From the NCBI RefSeq assembly GCF_937927635.1, contig NZ_CALBRW010000022.1:1-10961 (forward strand): a DNA stretch of 10,961 nt. The letters are read 5' to 3'. Shown piece after piece: positions 1 to 6,520 of the stretch. Every line of letters starts with the position of its first letter. The stretch's first letter is position 1. Under the pieces are notes generated by a model, which ran no database searches, was not told the origin of the DNA, and saw only the letters and a program-made list of their open reading frames with translations. This DNA comes from an uncultured Microbacterium sp. Its GTDB lineage: Bacteria; Actinomycetota; Actinomycetes; Actinomycetales; Microbacteriaceae. A program made the translations under genes and the position numbers.

Positions 1-533
1 AGCTCGAGGATCTTCGCCTCGAGCTCCTGGCCGAGGTACGGGGTGAGGTCGCGGACGCGACGCAGCTCGATCAGCGACGCGGGCAGGAAGCCGCGCAGTC
101 CGATGTCGACGATGAGGCCGCCCTTGACGACCTCGATGACGGTGCCGGTGACGACGCCGTCGTTCTCCTTGATCTTCTCCACGTCGCCCCAGGCGCGCTC
201 GTACTGGGCGCGCTTCTTGGACAGGATCAGACGGCCTTCCTTGTCCTCCTTCTGGAGGACGAGGGCCTCGACCTTGTCGCCGACGGCGACGACCTCGTTG
301 GGGTCGACGTCGTGCTTGATCGAGAGCTCACGCGAGGGGATGACGCCCTCGGTCTTGTAGCCGACGTCGAGCAGAACCTCATCGCGGTCGATCTTGACGA
401 TCGTGCCCTCGATGATGTCGCCGTCGTTGAAGAACTTCAGGGTCTTCTCGACCGCGGCCAGGAAGTCCTCGGCAGATCCGATGTCGTTGATCGCGACCTG
501 CTTGGTGGCCGGGGCGGTCGTTGCGCTAGTCAT
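1..533 (-). CDS. rpsA: 30S ribosomal protein S1, N-terminal part (cut by window edge)
   Basis: Ribosomal protein S1 binds mRNA on the 30S subunit through repeated S1/OB-fold domains and helps initiation. Reading leftward from the ATG at 533-531, 177 complete codons are visible, starting MTSATTAPATKQVAINDIGS. A first S1 domain covers about residues 36-107, with the typical DVGYKTEGVIPSREL stretch near 56-70. A second begins near residue 124, with GLRGFLPASLIELR at 145-158, and runs off the window. Family members in actinobacteria have four S1 domains and about 480 residues, so roughly two thirds is missing here. The start is supported by AAGGA (rc of 545-549) 11 nt upstream. It is transcribed away from the exonuclease gene, from a leader of perhaps 125 nt. 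I am confident of the identity from the repeated S1 signature and the characteristic N-terminus. Confidence 0.96.
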   Translation of the reverse strand, partial: MTSATTAPATKQVAINDIGSAEDFLAAVEKTLKFFNDGDIIEGTIVKIDRDEVLLDVGYKTEGVIPSRELSIKHDVDPNEVVAVGDKVEALVLQKEDKEGRLILSKKRAQYERAWGDVEKIKENDGVVTGTVIEVVKGGLIVDIGLRGFLPASLIELRRVRDLTPYLGQELEAKILE

Positions 534-565
534 GTAGTGGGTTGTCCTTGTGAATGGATACTCGG

Positions 566-604
566 GCCTCGGTCGTCGGCGAGATGCCATGATGGAGCCG
601 AGGC
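566..604 (-). other. Possible structured 5' leader of rpsA
   Basis: A perfect 7-bp inverted repeat (GCCTCGG at 566-572, CCGAGGC at 598-604) brackets a 25-nt loop, between the likely rpsA transcription start and its Shine-Dalgarno site. A second small repeat, GTGTG-N6-CACAC at 616-631, lies further upstream in the same leader. rpsA mRNAs are autoregulated in some bacteria, but nothing here proves that role. The stem could be chance in GC-rich DNA. Confidence 0.25.
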
Positions 605-664
605 GGATTGTTGTTGTGTGCGTCGTCACACAGGCACGCGGATGCTCGCCACGAGTGACACTCC

Positions 665-693
665 AGGTTATCAGACGATGGCGGGTGCGCCAT
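665..693 (-). promoter_or_regulatory. Candidate rpsA promoter
   Basis: On the minus strand a -10-like TAACCT (rc of 665-670) follows a weak -35-like ATGGCG (rc of 688-693) with a 17-nt spacer. Transcription would start near 658, leaving a leader of about 125 nt before the rpsA ATG. The -10 fits the actinobacterial TAnnnT pattern. The -35 matches the consensus only at the TG and the C, so this is tentative. Confidence 0.3.
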
Positions 694-694
694 C
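677..694. repeat. Perfect inverted repeat in the divergent rpsA/exonuclease region
   Basis: GATGGCG at 677-683 and CGCCATC at 688-694 form a 7-bp perfect dyad with a 4-nt centre. It overlaps the candidate -35 of rpsA and lies just upstream of the -10 of the exonuclease gene. It is well placed for an operator shared by the two promoters, but the binding protein is unknown and chance is possible. Confidence 0.35.
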
Positions 695-701
695 CCCTCT
701 C

Positions 702-707
702 TAGGCT
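702..707 (+). promoter_or_regulatory. -10 box of a leaderless promoter for the 5'-3' exonuclease gene
   Basis: TAGGCT fits the TAnnnT -10 pattern and ends 6 nt before the GTG start at 714, so transcription would begin at or next to the start codon. No Shine-Dalgarno sequence is present upstream of that GTG (CCCCTCTCTAGGCTGATCTC), which agrees with leaderless translation. I see no convincing -35. Confidence 0.5.
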
Positions 708-713
708 GATCTC

Positions 714-1628
714 GTGAGCGATCGCCTGATGCTGCTGGACACCGCATCCCTCTACTTCCGCGCCTTCTACGGCGTGCCCGACAGGGTGAAGGCGCCGGAC
801 GGCTCGTCGGTCAACGCCGTGCGCGGACTACTGGACATCGTCGCCAAGCTCGTCACGCTGTACCGACCGACGCAGATCGTCGCGTGCTGGGATGACGCCT
901 GGCGCCCGCAGTGGCGCGTCGACCGCATCCCGAGCTACAAGGCGCACCGGCTGATCTCATCGGACGCGGGCGAGATCGAGGACGTCCCCGAGGCCCTCGT
1001 CCAGCAGGTGCCGCTGATCCGCCAGGCGCTGACGGCCGTCGGCATTCCGATCGTGGGAGTCGCCGACCACGAGGCCGATGACGTGATCGGAACGCTGTCC
1101 ACCCGCTCGGCCATCCCCGTCGACATCGTGACCGGCGACCGGGACCTCTTCCAGCTCGTCGATGACGCCCGCGACGTGCGCGTGGTCTACACGGCGAAGG
1201 GCATGAGCAATCTTGAGATCGTGACGGATACCGTGGTCGTCGCCAAGTACGGCATCCTCCCCTCCCAGTACGCCGACTTCGCGACCATGCGCGGGGATGC
1301 CTCCGACGGGCTGCCCGGCGTGAAGGGCGTGGGCGAGAAGTCCGCGGCCACGCTGCTGCAGGCGCACGGCGATCTGCGCGGCGTGCGCGAGGCGGCCGCG
1401 TCGGGCACGCTGAGTGCGGCCGTCACAGCGCGGTTCGCCGCGGCATCCGACTATCTCGACGTCGCCCCGGCCGTCGTGCAGGTCGTGCGCGACCTCGACG
1501 TCACCGCGCCGGACGCACCGGTGCGAGCGCTGGACCCCGCGCAGGCGGATGCTGCGGAGCAGCTGGCCGCGCAGTGGAACCTCGGCACGTCGATGAGTCG
1601 CGCACTGGCAGCGTTGGCGGGCGCTTAG
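714..1628 (+). CDS. Stand-alone 5'-3' exonuclease / flap endonuclease (PolI N-terminal-like)
   Basis: This 304-residue protein matches the 5'-3' exonuclease (FEN) module of DNA polymerase I, without the polymerase. The metal-binding acidic residues are in place: D9 in LLDTASLYFRAFYG, D60 and D61 in VACWDD, the E120-A-D-D123 cluster, D142 and D144 in VTGDRDLFQLV, and D195 and D198 before the helix-three-turn-helix DNA-binding segment GLPGVKGVGEKSA (199-211). The arch region has the usual basic run (WRVDRIPSYKAHR, 67-79). Such enzymes cleave 5' flaps during Okazaki-fragment processing and repair. The GTG start is chosen because the homologous region begins right there and a -10 box sits directly before it. 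Its TAG stop overlaps by 2 nt the TAA stop of the convergent PHP gene. The fold and active site are clear; the physiological substrate is inferred. Confidence 0.9.
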   Translation: MSDRLMLLDTASLYFRAFYGVPDRVKAPDGSSVNAVRGLLDIVAKLVTLYRPTQIVACWDDAWRPQWRVDRIPSYKAHRLISSDAGEIEDVPEALVQQVPLIRQALTAVGIPIVGVADHEADDVIGTLSTRSAIPVDIVTGDRDLFQLVDDARDVRVVYTAKGMSNLEIVTDTVVVAKYGILPSQYADFATMRGDASDGLPGVKGVGEKSAATLLQAHGDLRGVREAAASGTLSAAVTARFAAASDYLDVAPAVVQVVRDLDVTAPDAPVRALDPAQADAAEQLAAQWNLGTSMSRALAALAGA

Positions 1629-2611
1629 CCGGCCCAGGCGCGCAGCCTCTCCAGGCCCCAGGTGGTGACGATCCGCGCCGGCGGCACACCGCACGCCTCG
1701 GCCCGGGCGGCGCCGTGATCCAGCAGCGAGAGCTGGCCGGGCGCGTGCGCGTCGGAGTCGATGCTGAACAGGCATCCCTCCGCCAGCGCGGCCGCGATGA
1801 GCTCGTCGGGCGGATCCTGCCGCTCGGGGCGGGAGTTGATCTCCACGGCCACGCCGTTCGCCGCGCACGCGGCGAAGACCGCCGACGCGTCGAAGTCGGA
1901 TGCCGGGCGCGTTCCGCGCTCCCCCTGCACGAGCCGGCCCGTGCAGTGCCCCAGCACGTTCACGTGCGGATCGGAGACCGCCGCGACCATCCGGCGCGTC
2001 ATGGCCGCGGCGTCCATCCTCAGCTTCGAGTGCACGGACGCGACGACGACGTCCAGTTCCGCGAGCAGGGCCGGATCCTGATCCAGCGCGCCGTCGTCGA
2101 GGATGTCCACCTCGATGCCCGCCAGCACGGTCAGGCCGTCGCCGGAGAGAGCACGCACCTGGGGCATCTGCGCGCGCAGCCGTTCCGCCGAGAGACCACG
2201 CGCGACGCGCAGCCTCGGCGAGTGGTCGGTGACCGCCAGGTACTCGTGGCCCAGTGCGCGAGCGGCGGCGACCATCGTGCCGAGCGGCGTGATCCCGTCG
2301 GACCAATCCGTGTGGCTGTGCAGGTCGCCGCGCAGACTCGACCGCAGCGCGGACGCGACCTCCGGTTCCACCGCCGAGCGGAGTTCGACGAGGTAGTCCG
2401 GCACGGCGCCCTGCTGAGCCTGCCGGATCACCTCGAACGTCGAGTCGCCGATGCCCTTCTGCGCGCGCAGTCGGGACAGGTCGGACACCACCTCGGCCGG
2501 CAGCTCCGCGAGGACGGCCGCAGCCTGCCGGAACGCCCGCGCCCGATAGCGGGAGGCGCGCTCCCGCTCGAGCAGCTCGGCGATCTCGCGCAGCGCGTCA
2601 GCGGCATCCAT
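1625..2611 (-). CDS. HhH-PHP domain phosphoesterase (PolX-like without polymerase core)
   Basis: The 328-residue protein has two parts. Residues 1-80 resemble the helical, helix-hairpin-helix N-terminus of family X DNA polymerases (LREIAELLERERASRYRARA, then KGIGDSTFEVI at 52-62). Residues 94-328 form a PHP metallophosphoesterase domain. All nine expected trinuclear metal ligands can be assigned: H98 and H100 (DLHSH), D105, H130 (TDH), E167 (GIEVDI), H194 (SVHSK), H222 (GHCTG), and D287 and H289 (SDAHA). The nucleotidyltransferase core that lies between these parts in bacterial PolX is absent. The reaction is therefore probably phosphoester hydrolysis, either DNA 3'-end processing or a small phosphorylated substrate. 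The ATG at 2611 is 13 nt after the trpD stop, with no strong Shine-Dalgarno site, so translational coupling in a trpD operon is likely. An upstream in-frame extension to 2839 overlaps trpD, has no homology-like content and is rejected. Confidence 0.88.
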   Translation of the reverse strand: MDAADALREIAELLERERASRYRARAFRQAAAVLAELPAEVVSDLSRLRAQKGIGDSTFEVIRQAQQGAVPDYLVELRSAVEPEVASALRSSLRGDLHSHTDWSDGITPLGTMVAAARALGHEYLAVTDHSPRLRVARGLSAERLRAQMPQVRALSGDGLTVLAGIEVDILDDGALDQDPALLAELDVVVASVHSKLRMDAAAMTRRMVAAVSDPHVNVLGHCTGRLVQGERGTRPASDFDASAVFAACAANGVAVEINSRPERQDPPDELIAAALAEGCLFSIDSDAHAPGQLSLLDHGAARAEACGVPPARIVTTWGLERLRAWAG

Positions 2612-2624
2612 GGCAGCCGAGCGC

Positions 2625-3689
2625 TCAGGCCTTCGCAGTCTCCTGCGAGACCCGGATCCAGTCATCCAGCCTCTTGATGGCGCGGCCGTCGTCGATGGCC
2701 GCCTCTGCGCGCCCGTACGCGTCGCGCAGGCGCGCCACGATGGGCTGCTGCGTGAGCGCGGCATCGTGGGAGAGCTCATAGGCGACGATCCCCGCGGCGG
2801 CGTTGAGCAGCACGATGTCGCGCACCGCGCCCTTCTCACCCTCCAGAGTGCTCCGCAGGATGCGCGCGTTGTGCTCGGGCGAGCCGCCGATCAGATCGGA
2901 CAGCTCCGCCAGCGGGATGCCCAGATCGCGCGGGTCCAGGTCGTGCTCGTGGATGTCGCCGCGGGCGACCTCCCAGATGCGGGAGTGCCCGGTGGTGGTG
3001 AGCTCGTCGAGTCCGTCGTCGCCGCGGAACACCAGCGCGGTCGCCCCGCGGGTGCGGAACACGCCCGTGATCAGCGGCACGAGGTCGAGCTTCGCGACGC
3101 CCACCGCATTCGCCTCGGCGCGCGCCGGGTTGCACAGTGGGCCCAGCATGTTGAACACCGTCGGCACGGCCAGTTCCGAGCGCACGGCGCCGGCGTGGCG
3201 GAAGCCGGGGTGGAAGGCCGCCGCCCACGCGAACGTGATGCCGGTGCGCTCCAGCACGGACGCCACGTGCACAGGGTCCAGGGAGATGTTGAGTCCGAGG
3301 GCGGCCAGCACGTCGGAGGATCCCGACGAGGAGCTGGCGGCGCGGTTGCCGTGTTTGACGACGGGGATGCCGGTGGCGCCGACGATCACCGCTGCGGTGG
3401 TGGAGACGTTGACGGTCCCCACGCGGTCGCCACCCGTGCCGACGATGTCCAGCACGTCCGAGGAGACCGGCAGCGGCACCGCCGCCTCGAGGATGGCGTC
3501 TCGGAATCCGACCACCTCGTCGACGGTCTCTCCCTTGGCCCGGAGGGCGATGAGGAAGGCGGCCAGCTGCGCCTGCGACACCTCGCCGCGCATCACCTGC
3601 CGCATGGCCCAGGTGGACTCCCACACGCTCAGGTCGCGCCGCTCCAGAAGCGTCAGCAGCAGATCGGGCCATGTCAGGGAGTCAGCCAT
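2625..3689 (-). CDS. trpD: Anthranilate phosphoribosyltransferase
   Basis: TrpD transfers phosphoribose from PRPP to anthranilate, the second step of tryptophan synthesis, in the cytoplasm. With the ATG at 3689 the protein has 354 residues, close to the family's usual 340-350. Visible signatures are the helical N-terminus (WPDLLLTLLERRDLS), the PRPP-loop GTGGD at 84-88, NVST at 94-97, KHGNR at 112-116, the LGPLCNPAR segment at 182-190, and the acidic pair D228-E229 that binds Mg-PRPP. This start is preferred because a near-consensus -10 (TATGAT) lies 7 nt before it. ATG 3701 (MIAD-) is in frame 12 nt upstream but lies over that -10. The gene is isolated from other trp genes, stands divergent to ctaE, and leads a two-gene operon with the HhH-PHP gene. 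I recall the trpD/ctaE adjacency in other actinobacteria such as mycobacteria. Confidence 0.96.
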   Translation of the reverse strand: MADSLTWPDLLLTLLERRDLSVWESTWAMRQVMRGEVSQAQLAAFLIALRAKGETVDEVVGFRDAILEAAVPLPVSSDVLDIVGTGGDRVGTVNVSTTAAVIVGATGIPVVKHGNRAASSSSGSSDVLAALGLNISLDPVHVASVLERTGITFAWAAAFHPGFRHAGAVRSELAVPTVFNMLGPLCNPARAEANAVGVAKLDLVPLITGVFRTRGATALVFRGDDGLDELTTTGHSRIWEVARGDIHEHDLDPRDLGIPLAELSDLIGGSPEHNARILRSTLEGEKGAVRDIVLLNAAAGIVAYELSHDAALTQQPIVARLRDAYGRAEAAIDDGRAIKRLDDWIRVSQETAKA

Positions 3690-3696
3690 ATCTGCG

Positions 3697-3702
3697 ATCA
3701 TA
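3697..3702 (-). promoter_or_regulatory. -10 box of a leaderless trpD promoter
   Basis: On the minus strand TATGAT (one mismatch to TATAAT) is followed by 7 nt and then the trpD ATG at 3689. Transcription would therefore begin at the start codon. No Shine-Dalgarno site precedes the ATG, and no clear -35 is visible. Confidence 0.55.
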
Positions 3703-3712
3703 ATCGCGGCGC

Positions 3713-3730
3713 ACTCGATCCCGAGTCGAG
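3713..3730. repeat. Inverted repeat upstream of trpD
   Basis: CTCGA (3714-3718) and TCGAG (3726-3730) form a dyad with a 7-nt centre. A nested pair, ACTCG (3713-3717) and CGAGT (3722-3726), uses the same bases. It lies 11-28 nt upstream of the trpD -10, where an activator or repressor could bind. No known operator is recognised and chance is possible. Confidence 0.25.
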
Positions 3731-3869
3731 ATGACACCGCGCGACTTGCGGTGCGACCTGCGGGATTCATCACGGTCCGAGCACATTCGCAGGTGCCTCC
3801 TAGGCCTCCCCGAGCCGCCGAACAGCGAAACGGCCGACACTGGTGCAAGAATCGGCGCGCGGAATCAGC

Positions 3870-3875
3870 CATAAT
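3870..3875 (+). promoter_or_regulatory. -10 box of a leaderless ctaE-qcrCAB promoter
   Basis: CATAAT (one mismatch to TATAAT) ends 6 nt before the GTG at 3882, placing the transcript start at the initiation codon of ctaE. No Shine-Dalgarno site lies upstream of that GTG. The rest of the 192-bp trpD/ctaE gap shows no open reading frame of note and no clear -35 hexamer. Confidence 0.5.
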
Positions 3876-3881
3876 GGGTCT

Positions 3882-4535
3882 GTGACCACCTCAGCGACGC
3901 ATGCCCCGGCGGCAAGAACCATCAAGCGCCCCAATCCGGTCGCTGTCGGCACCATCGTGTGGCTCGGCAGCGAGGTGATGTTCTTCGCGGGACTCTTCGC
4001 GATCTACTTCACCCTCCGCAGCACCTCACCGGATCTGTGGGCCTCCCGTACCGGCGACCTGAACGTTCCCTACGCACTGGTGAACACGCTCATCCTGGTG
4101 GCGTCCTCGTTCACCTGCCAGATGGGCGTCTTCGCGGCCGAGGACCTTCAGCCCTACCACGTGGCCAAGGGCAAGCTCAACGCAGCCGGCCGCCGCCGCC
4201 TGTTCGGCTGGGGCATGGTCGAGTGGTTCTGGCTCACCTTCATCCTCGGCGCGATCTTCGTCAGCGGCCAGGTCTGGGAGTACGCGACGCTCGTCGCGGA
4301 GGGCATGCCCATCAACGCCGACGCCTATGCGTCCGCCTTCTACATCACCACCGGCTTCCACGCCCTGCACGTCACCGGCGGCCTGATCGCCTTCGTGCTC
4401 GTCATCGGCCGCGCGTACGCCGTGAAGAACTTCCGCCACAAGGAGGCGACCTCCTCGATCGTCGTGTCGTACTACTGGCACTTCGTCGACGTCGTCTGGG
4501 TGGTCCTGTTCTTCGTCATCTACTTCCTTAAATGA
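3882..4535 (+). CDS. ctaE: Cytochrome c oxidase subunit III
   Basis: Subunit III of the aa3-type oxidase stabilises proton uptake and the catalytic subunit in the cytoplasmic membrane. The 217-residue protein has five hydrophobic helices at about 21-45, 64-86, 109-134, 148-180 and 194-215, as expected for the short actinobacterial form that lacks the first two helices of the mitochondrial protein. Conserved motifs are WLGSEVMFF with E31, TGFHALHVTGG (157-167) and YYWHFVDVVW (197-206). The GTG at 3882 gives the short polar N-terminus usual for the family. An in-frame GTG at 3843 would place coding sequence over the -10 box. The gene leads the ctaE-qcrC-qcrA-qcrB cluster. Its TGA stop lies in the first copy of an 18-bp tandem repeat that continues into qcrC. 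Confidence 0.95.
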   Translation: MTTSATHAPAARTIKRPNPVAVGTIVWLGSEVMFFAGLFAIYFTLRSTSPDLWASRTGDLNVPYALVNTLILVASSFTCQMGVFAAEDLQPYHVAKGKLNAAGRRRLFGWGMVEWFWLTFILGAIFVSGQVWEYATLVAEGMPINADAYASAFYITTGFHALHVTGGLIAFVLVIGRAYAVKNFRHKEATSSIVVSYYWHFVDVVWVVLFFVIYFLK

Positions 4536-4563
4536 GAGCGGAGCGTTAAATGAGAGCGGAGCG
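4528..4563 (+). repeat. Perfect 18-bp tandem duplication across the ctaE/qcrC junction
   Basis: TTAAATGAGAGCGGAGCG occurs at 4528-4545 and again, without mismatch, at 4546-4563. The first copy holds the ctaE stop (TGA 4533-4535), an overlapping ATG (4532-4534) and a GGAG (4540-4543). The second supplies ATG 4550 with that GGAG 6 nt upstream. The first ATG opens only MRAER followed by TAA. The lack of any mismatch suggests a recent slippage event. Confidence 0.95.
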
Positions 4564-5407
4564 TTTTTCCGAAATGGCACGAGAGAAGAAGCGCCGCTCG
4601 CGCGGCCGCCGCAGCCCCTTCGCCGCCGTCGCGCTGATCGGCGCGGGCCTGCTGCTGACCGGCGGTGTGTACGCCGGAGCGTCGGCGGCCATGGCGTCGA
4701 CCACCGGCACGCAGACCACCGCGGCATCCGAACTGACGGCCGCCGACGGGCAGAAGCTGTTCACCGCGAACTGCGCCACCTGCCACGGCCTCAACATGCA
4801 GGGCACCCCCGAGGGGCCGAGCCTCATCGGCGTCGGTGAGCTCTCCGTCGAGTTCCAGCTGGCGACCGGCCGCATGCCGCTGCAGATGCAGGGACCGCAG
4901 GCGCCGCGGAAGACCCCGCAGTTCACCGAGCCGCAGATCCGTGCGATCGCGTCGTACGTGCAGTCGGTCGCCCCCGGCCCGACGTACCCGGAGAGCTGGG
5001 TCACCGACGGCAAGACCGACCCTGAGGACTCCTCCGACGAGGTCAGCCTCTCCAAGGGCGCGGAGCTCTTCCGCATGAACTGCGCGATGTGCCACAACGT
5101 CGCCGCAGCCGGCGGTGCTCTCACCGAGGGCAAGTACGCCCCGGCGCTGACGTCGACCAGTGCTCTGCACATCTACGCGGCCATGGTCACCGGCCCGCAG
5201 AACATGCCGGTCTTCGGCGACATGAACCTGAGCACGCAGGACAAGCGCGACATCATCGCCGCCCTCGTCTTCCAGCAGAACGAGGTCCAGGTCGGCGGAT
5301 TCACGCTCGGCTCGCTGGGCCCGGTCTCAGAGGGCCTGTTCATCTGGATCTTCGGAATCGGCGCACTCGTCGCCCTCACCGTGTGGATCACGGCGAAGTC
5401 CAACTGA
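4550..5407 (+). CDS. qcrC: Diheme cytochrome c subunit of the bcc complex
   Basis: QcrC is the membrane-bound diheme cytochrome cc that carries electrons from the Rieske protein to the aa3 oxidase, replacing soluble cytochrome c in actinobacteria. From ATG 4550 it has 285 residues: a basic N-terminus (REKKRRSRGRR), a helix at about 23-48, haem site one C75-ATC-H79 with a likely Met ligand in GRMP (M109), haem site two C178-AMC-H182 with a likely Met ligand in NMPVF (M219), and a C-terminal anchor helix at 261-282. Two starts compete. ATG 4550 has GGAG 6 nt upstream, but that site exists because of the tandem duplication. ATG 4574 gives the more family-like MAREKKRR, with GGAG 12 nt upstream and 277 residues. 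Function is secure; the start is not. Confidence 0.94.
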   Translation: MRAERFSEMAREKKRRSRGRRSPFAAVALIGAGLLLTGGVYAGASAAMASTTGTQTTAASELTAADGQKLFTANCATCHGLNMQGTPEGPSLIGVGELSVEFQLATGRMPLQMQGPQAPRKTPQFTEPQIRAIASYVQSVAPGPTYPESWVTDGKTDPEDSSDEVSLSKGAELFRMNCAMCHNVAAAGGALTEGKYAPALTSTSALHIYAAMVTGPQNMPVFGDMNLSTQDKRDIIAALVFQQNEVQVGGFTLGSLGPVSEGLFIWIFGIGALVALTVWITAKSN

Positions 5408-5443
5408 CGCACTTTCATCGACGAACCACGTACGAGGAGCACC

Positions 5444-6520
5444 ATGGCACACGACGACGACACGCAGGCTCTGGAGCGGGCCTACCAGCCCTCACCGGGG
5501 CTGGGCGTCGCAGTCAGCGATCCCGCAGTCGACCCGGGACTGCCGCCGCACCGCCAGCGCATGACGGATAAGGACCCCAAGGTCGAGAAGACCGCGGAGC
5601 GCACCGTCTACACGCTGTTCTACCTGTCACTGGCCGGCAGCATCTGGGCAGTCGCCGCGTACATGCTGTTCCCGATCGAGTCCGGCGCGCTGATCGATGT
5701 GCGCTACAACAACATGTTCATCGGCCTGGGCATCGCGCTCGCACTGCTGAGCATCGGCATCGGCGCCATCCACTGGTCCAAGTCGCTCATGAGCGACAAG
5801 GAGCACGTGGAGTACCGCCACCCCACCCGCGGTCGCGACACGACCCGCGAGGCGGCGGTCCAGGCCTTCGCCGAGGCCGACGAGGAGTCCGGCTTCGGAC
5901 GCCGCACGATGATCCGCAACTCGCTGATCGCCGCCGTGGTGGCCTCGATCGTCCCCGGCGTGACGCTGTTCCGCGGCCTGGCGCCGTTCGCCACGCCGGA
6001 TGACCCGAACGCGGGCAACCCCGTCGAGCTGTTGCAGCACACCATGTGGAAGAAGGGCACCCGCCTGGTCCACGACCCCGAGGGCACCCCGATCCGTGCA
6101 GCGGACGTGACGCTGGGCTCGGCCGTGCACGTCATCCCCGAGGGGCTGAACGAGCTCGGCCACGAGGGCGGCATGCTCGAGGAGAAGGCCAAGGCCATCG
6201 TCCTGCTCATGCGCCTGCGCCCCGAGCAGCTGATCGAGACCGAGAAGCGCAAGAGCTGGTCGTACAACGGCATCGTCGCGTACTCCAAGGTCTGCACGCA
6301 CGTCGGATGCCCCGTCGCGCTGTACGAGCAGCAGACGCACCACCTGCTGTGCCCCTGCCACCAGTCGCAGTTCGACGTCACCGATCACGCCAAGGTCATC
6401 TTCGGCCCGGCTGCGCGCCCGCTGCCGCAGCTGCCGATCGCCGTCGACGACGAGGGCTACCTCATCGCGCAGAGCGACTTCACCGAACCTGTCGGCCCGA
6501 GCTTCTGGGAGCGTCATTGA
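5444..6520 (+). CDS. qcrA: Rieske iron-sulfur subunit of the bcc complex
   Basis: QcrA holds the Rieske [2Fe-2S] cluster that takes the first electron from menaquinol. The 358-residue protein has a polar N-terminus of about 50 residues, then three transmembrane helices at roughly 54-77, 90-111 and 157-182. This is the actinobacterial arrangement, unlike the single anchor of mitochondrial Rieske proteins. The cluster ligands are C284 and H286 in CTHVGC and C303 and H306 in CPCHQSQFD; C289 and C305 form the usual disulfide pair. GPAARPLPQLPI (321-332) is the Pro-rich end of the domain. The start is supported by GAGGAG (5434-5439) 4 nt before the ATG. A 36-nt gap separates it from qcrC, and its TGA overlaps the qcrB TTG by 4 nt. 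Confidence 0.96.
   Translation: MAHDDDTQALERAYQPSPGLGVAVSDPAVDPGLPPHRQRMTDKDPKVEKTAERTVYTLFYLSLAGSIWAVAAYMLFPIESGALIDVRYNNMFIGLGIALALLSIGIGAIHWSKSLMSDKEHVEYRHPTRGRDTTREAAVQAFAEADEESGFGRRTMIRNSLIAAVVASIVPGVTLFRGLAPFATPDDPNAGNPVELLQHTMWKKGTRLVHDPEGTPIRAADVTLGSAVHVIPEGLNELGHEGGMLEEKAKAIVLLMRLRPEQLIETEKRKSWSYNGIVAYSKVCTHVGCPVALYEQQTHHLLCPCHQSQFDVTDHAKVIFGPAARPLPQLPIAVDDEGYLIAQSDFTEPVGPSFWERH

Noticed and set aside
957..2306. Minus-strand open frame of 449 codons across the exonuclease and PHP genes
   Set aside because: Arg/Gly/Ala-rich shadow sequence lying over two clearly homologous genes in other frames; no motif of its own.
1574..2677. Plus-strand open frame of 367 codons opposite the PHP gene
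   Set aside because: Low-complexity, Arg-rich antisense of a gene whose active-site residues are all intact.
2610..3734. Plus-strand open frame of 374 codons opposite trpD
   Set aside because: Antisense shadow caused by high GC at third positions of trpD.
4532..4549. Five-codon ORF MRAER at the ctaE stop as a regulatory leader peptide
   Set aside because: It is explained fully by the tandem duplication; no attenuator-like structure follows. Kept only as part of the duplication finding.
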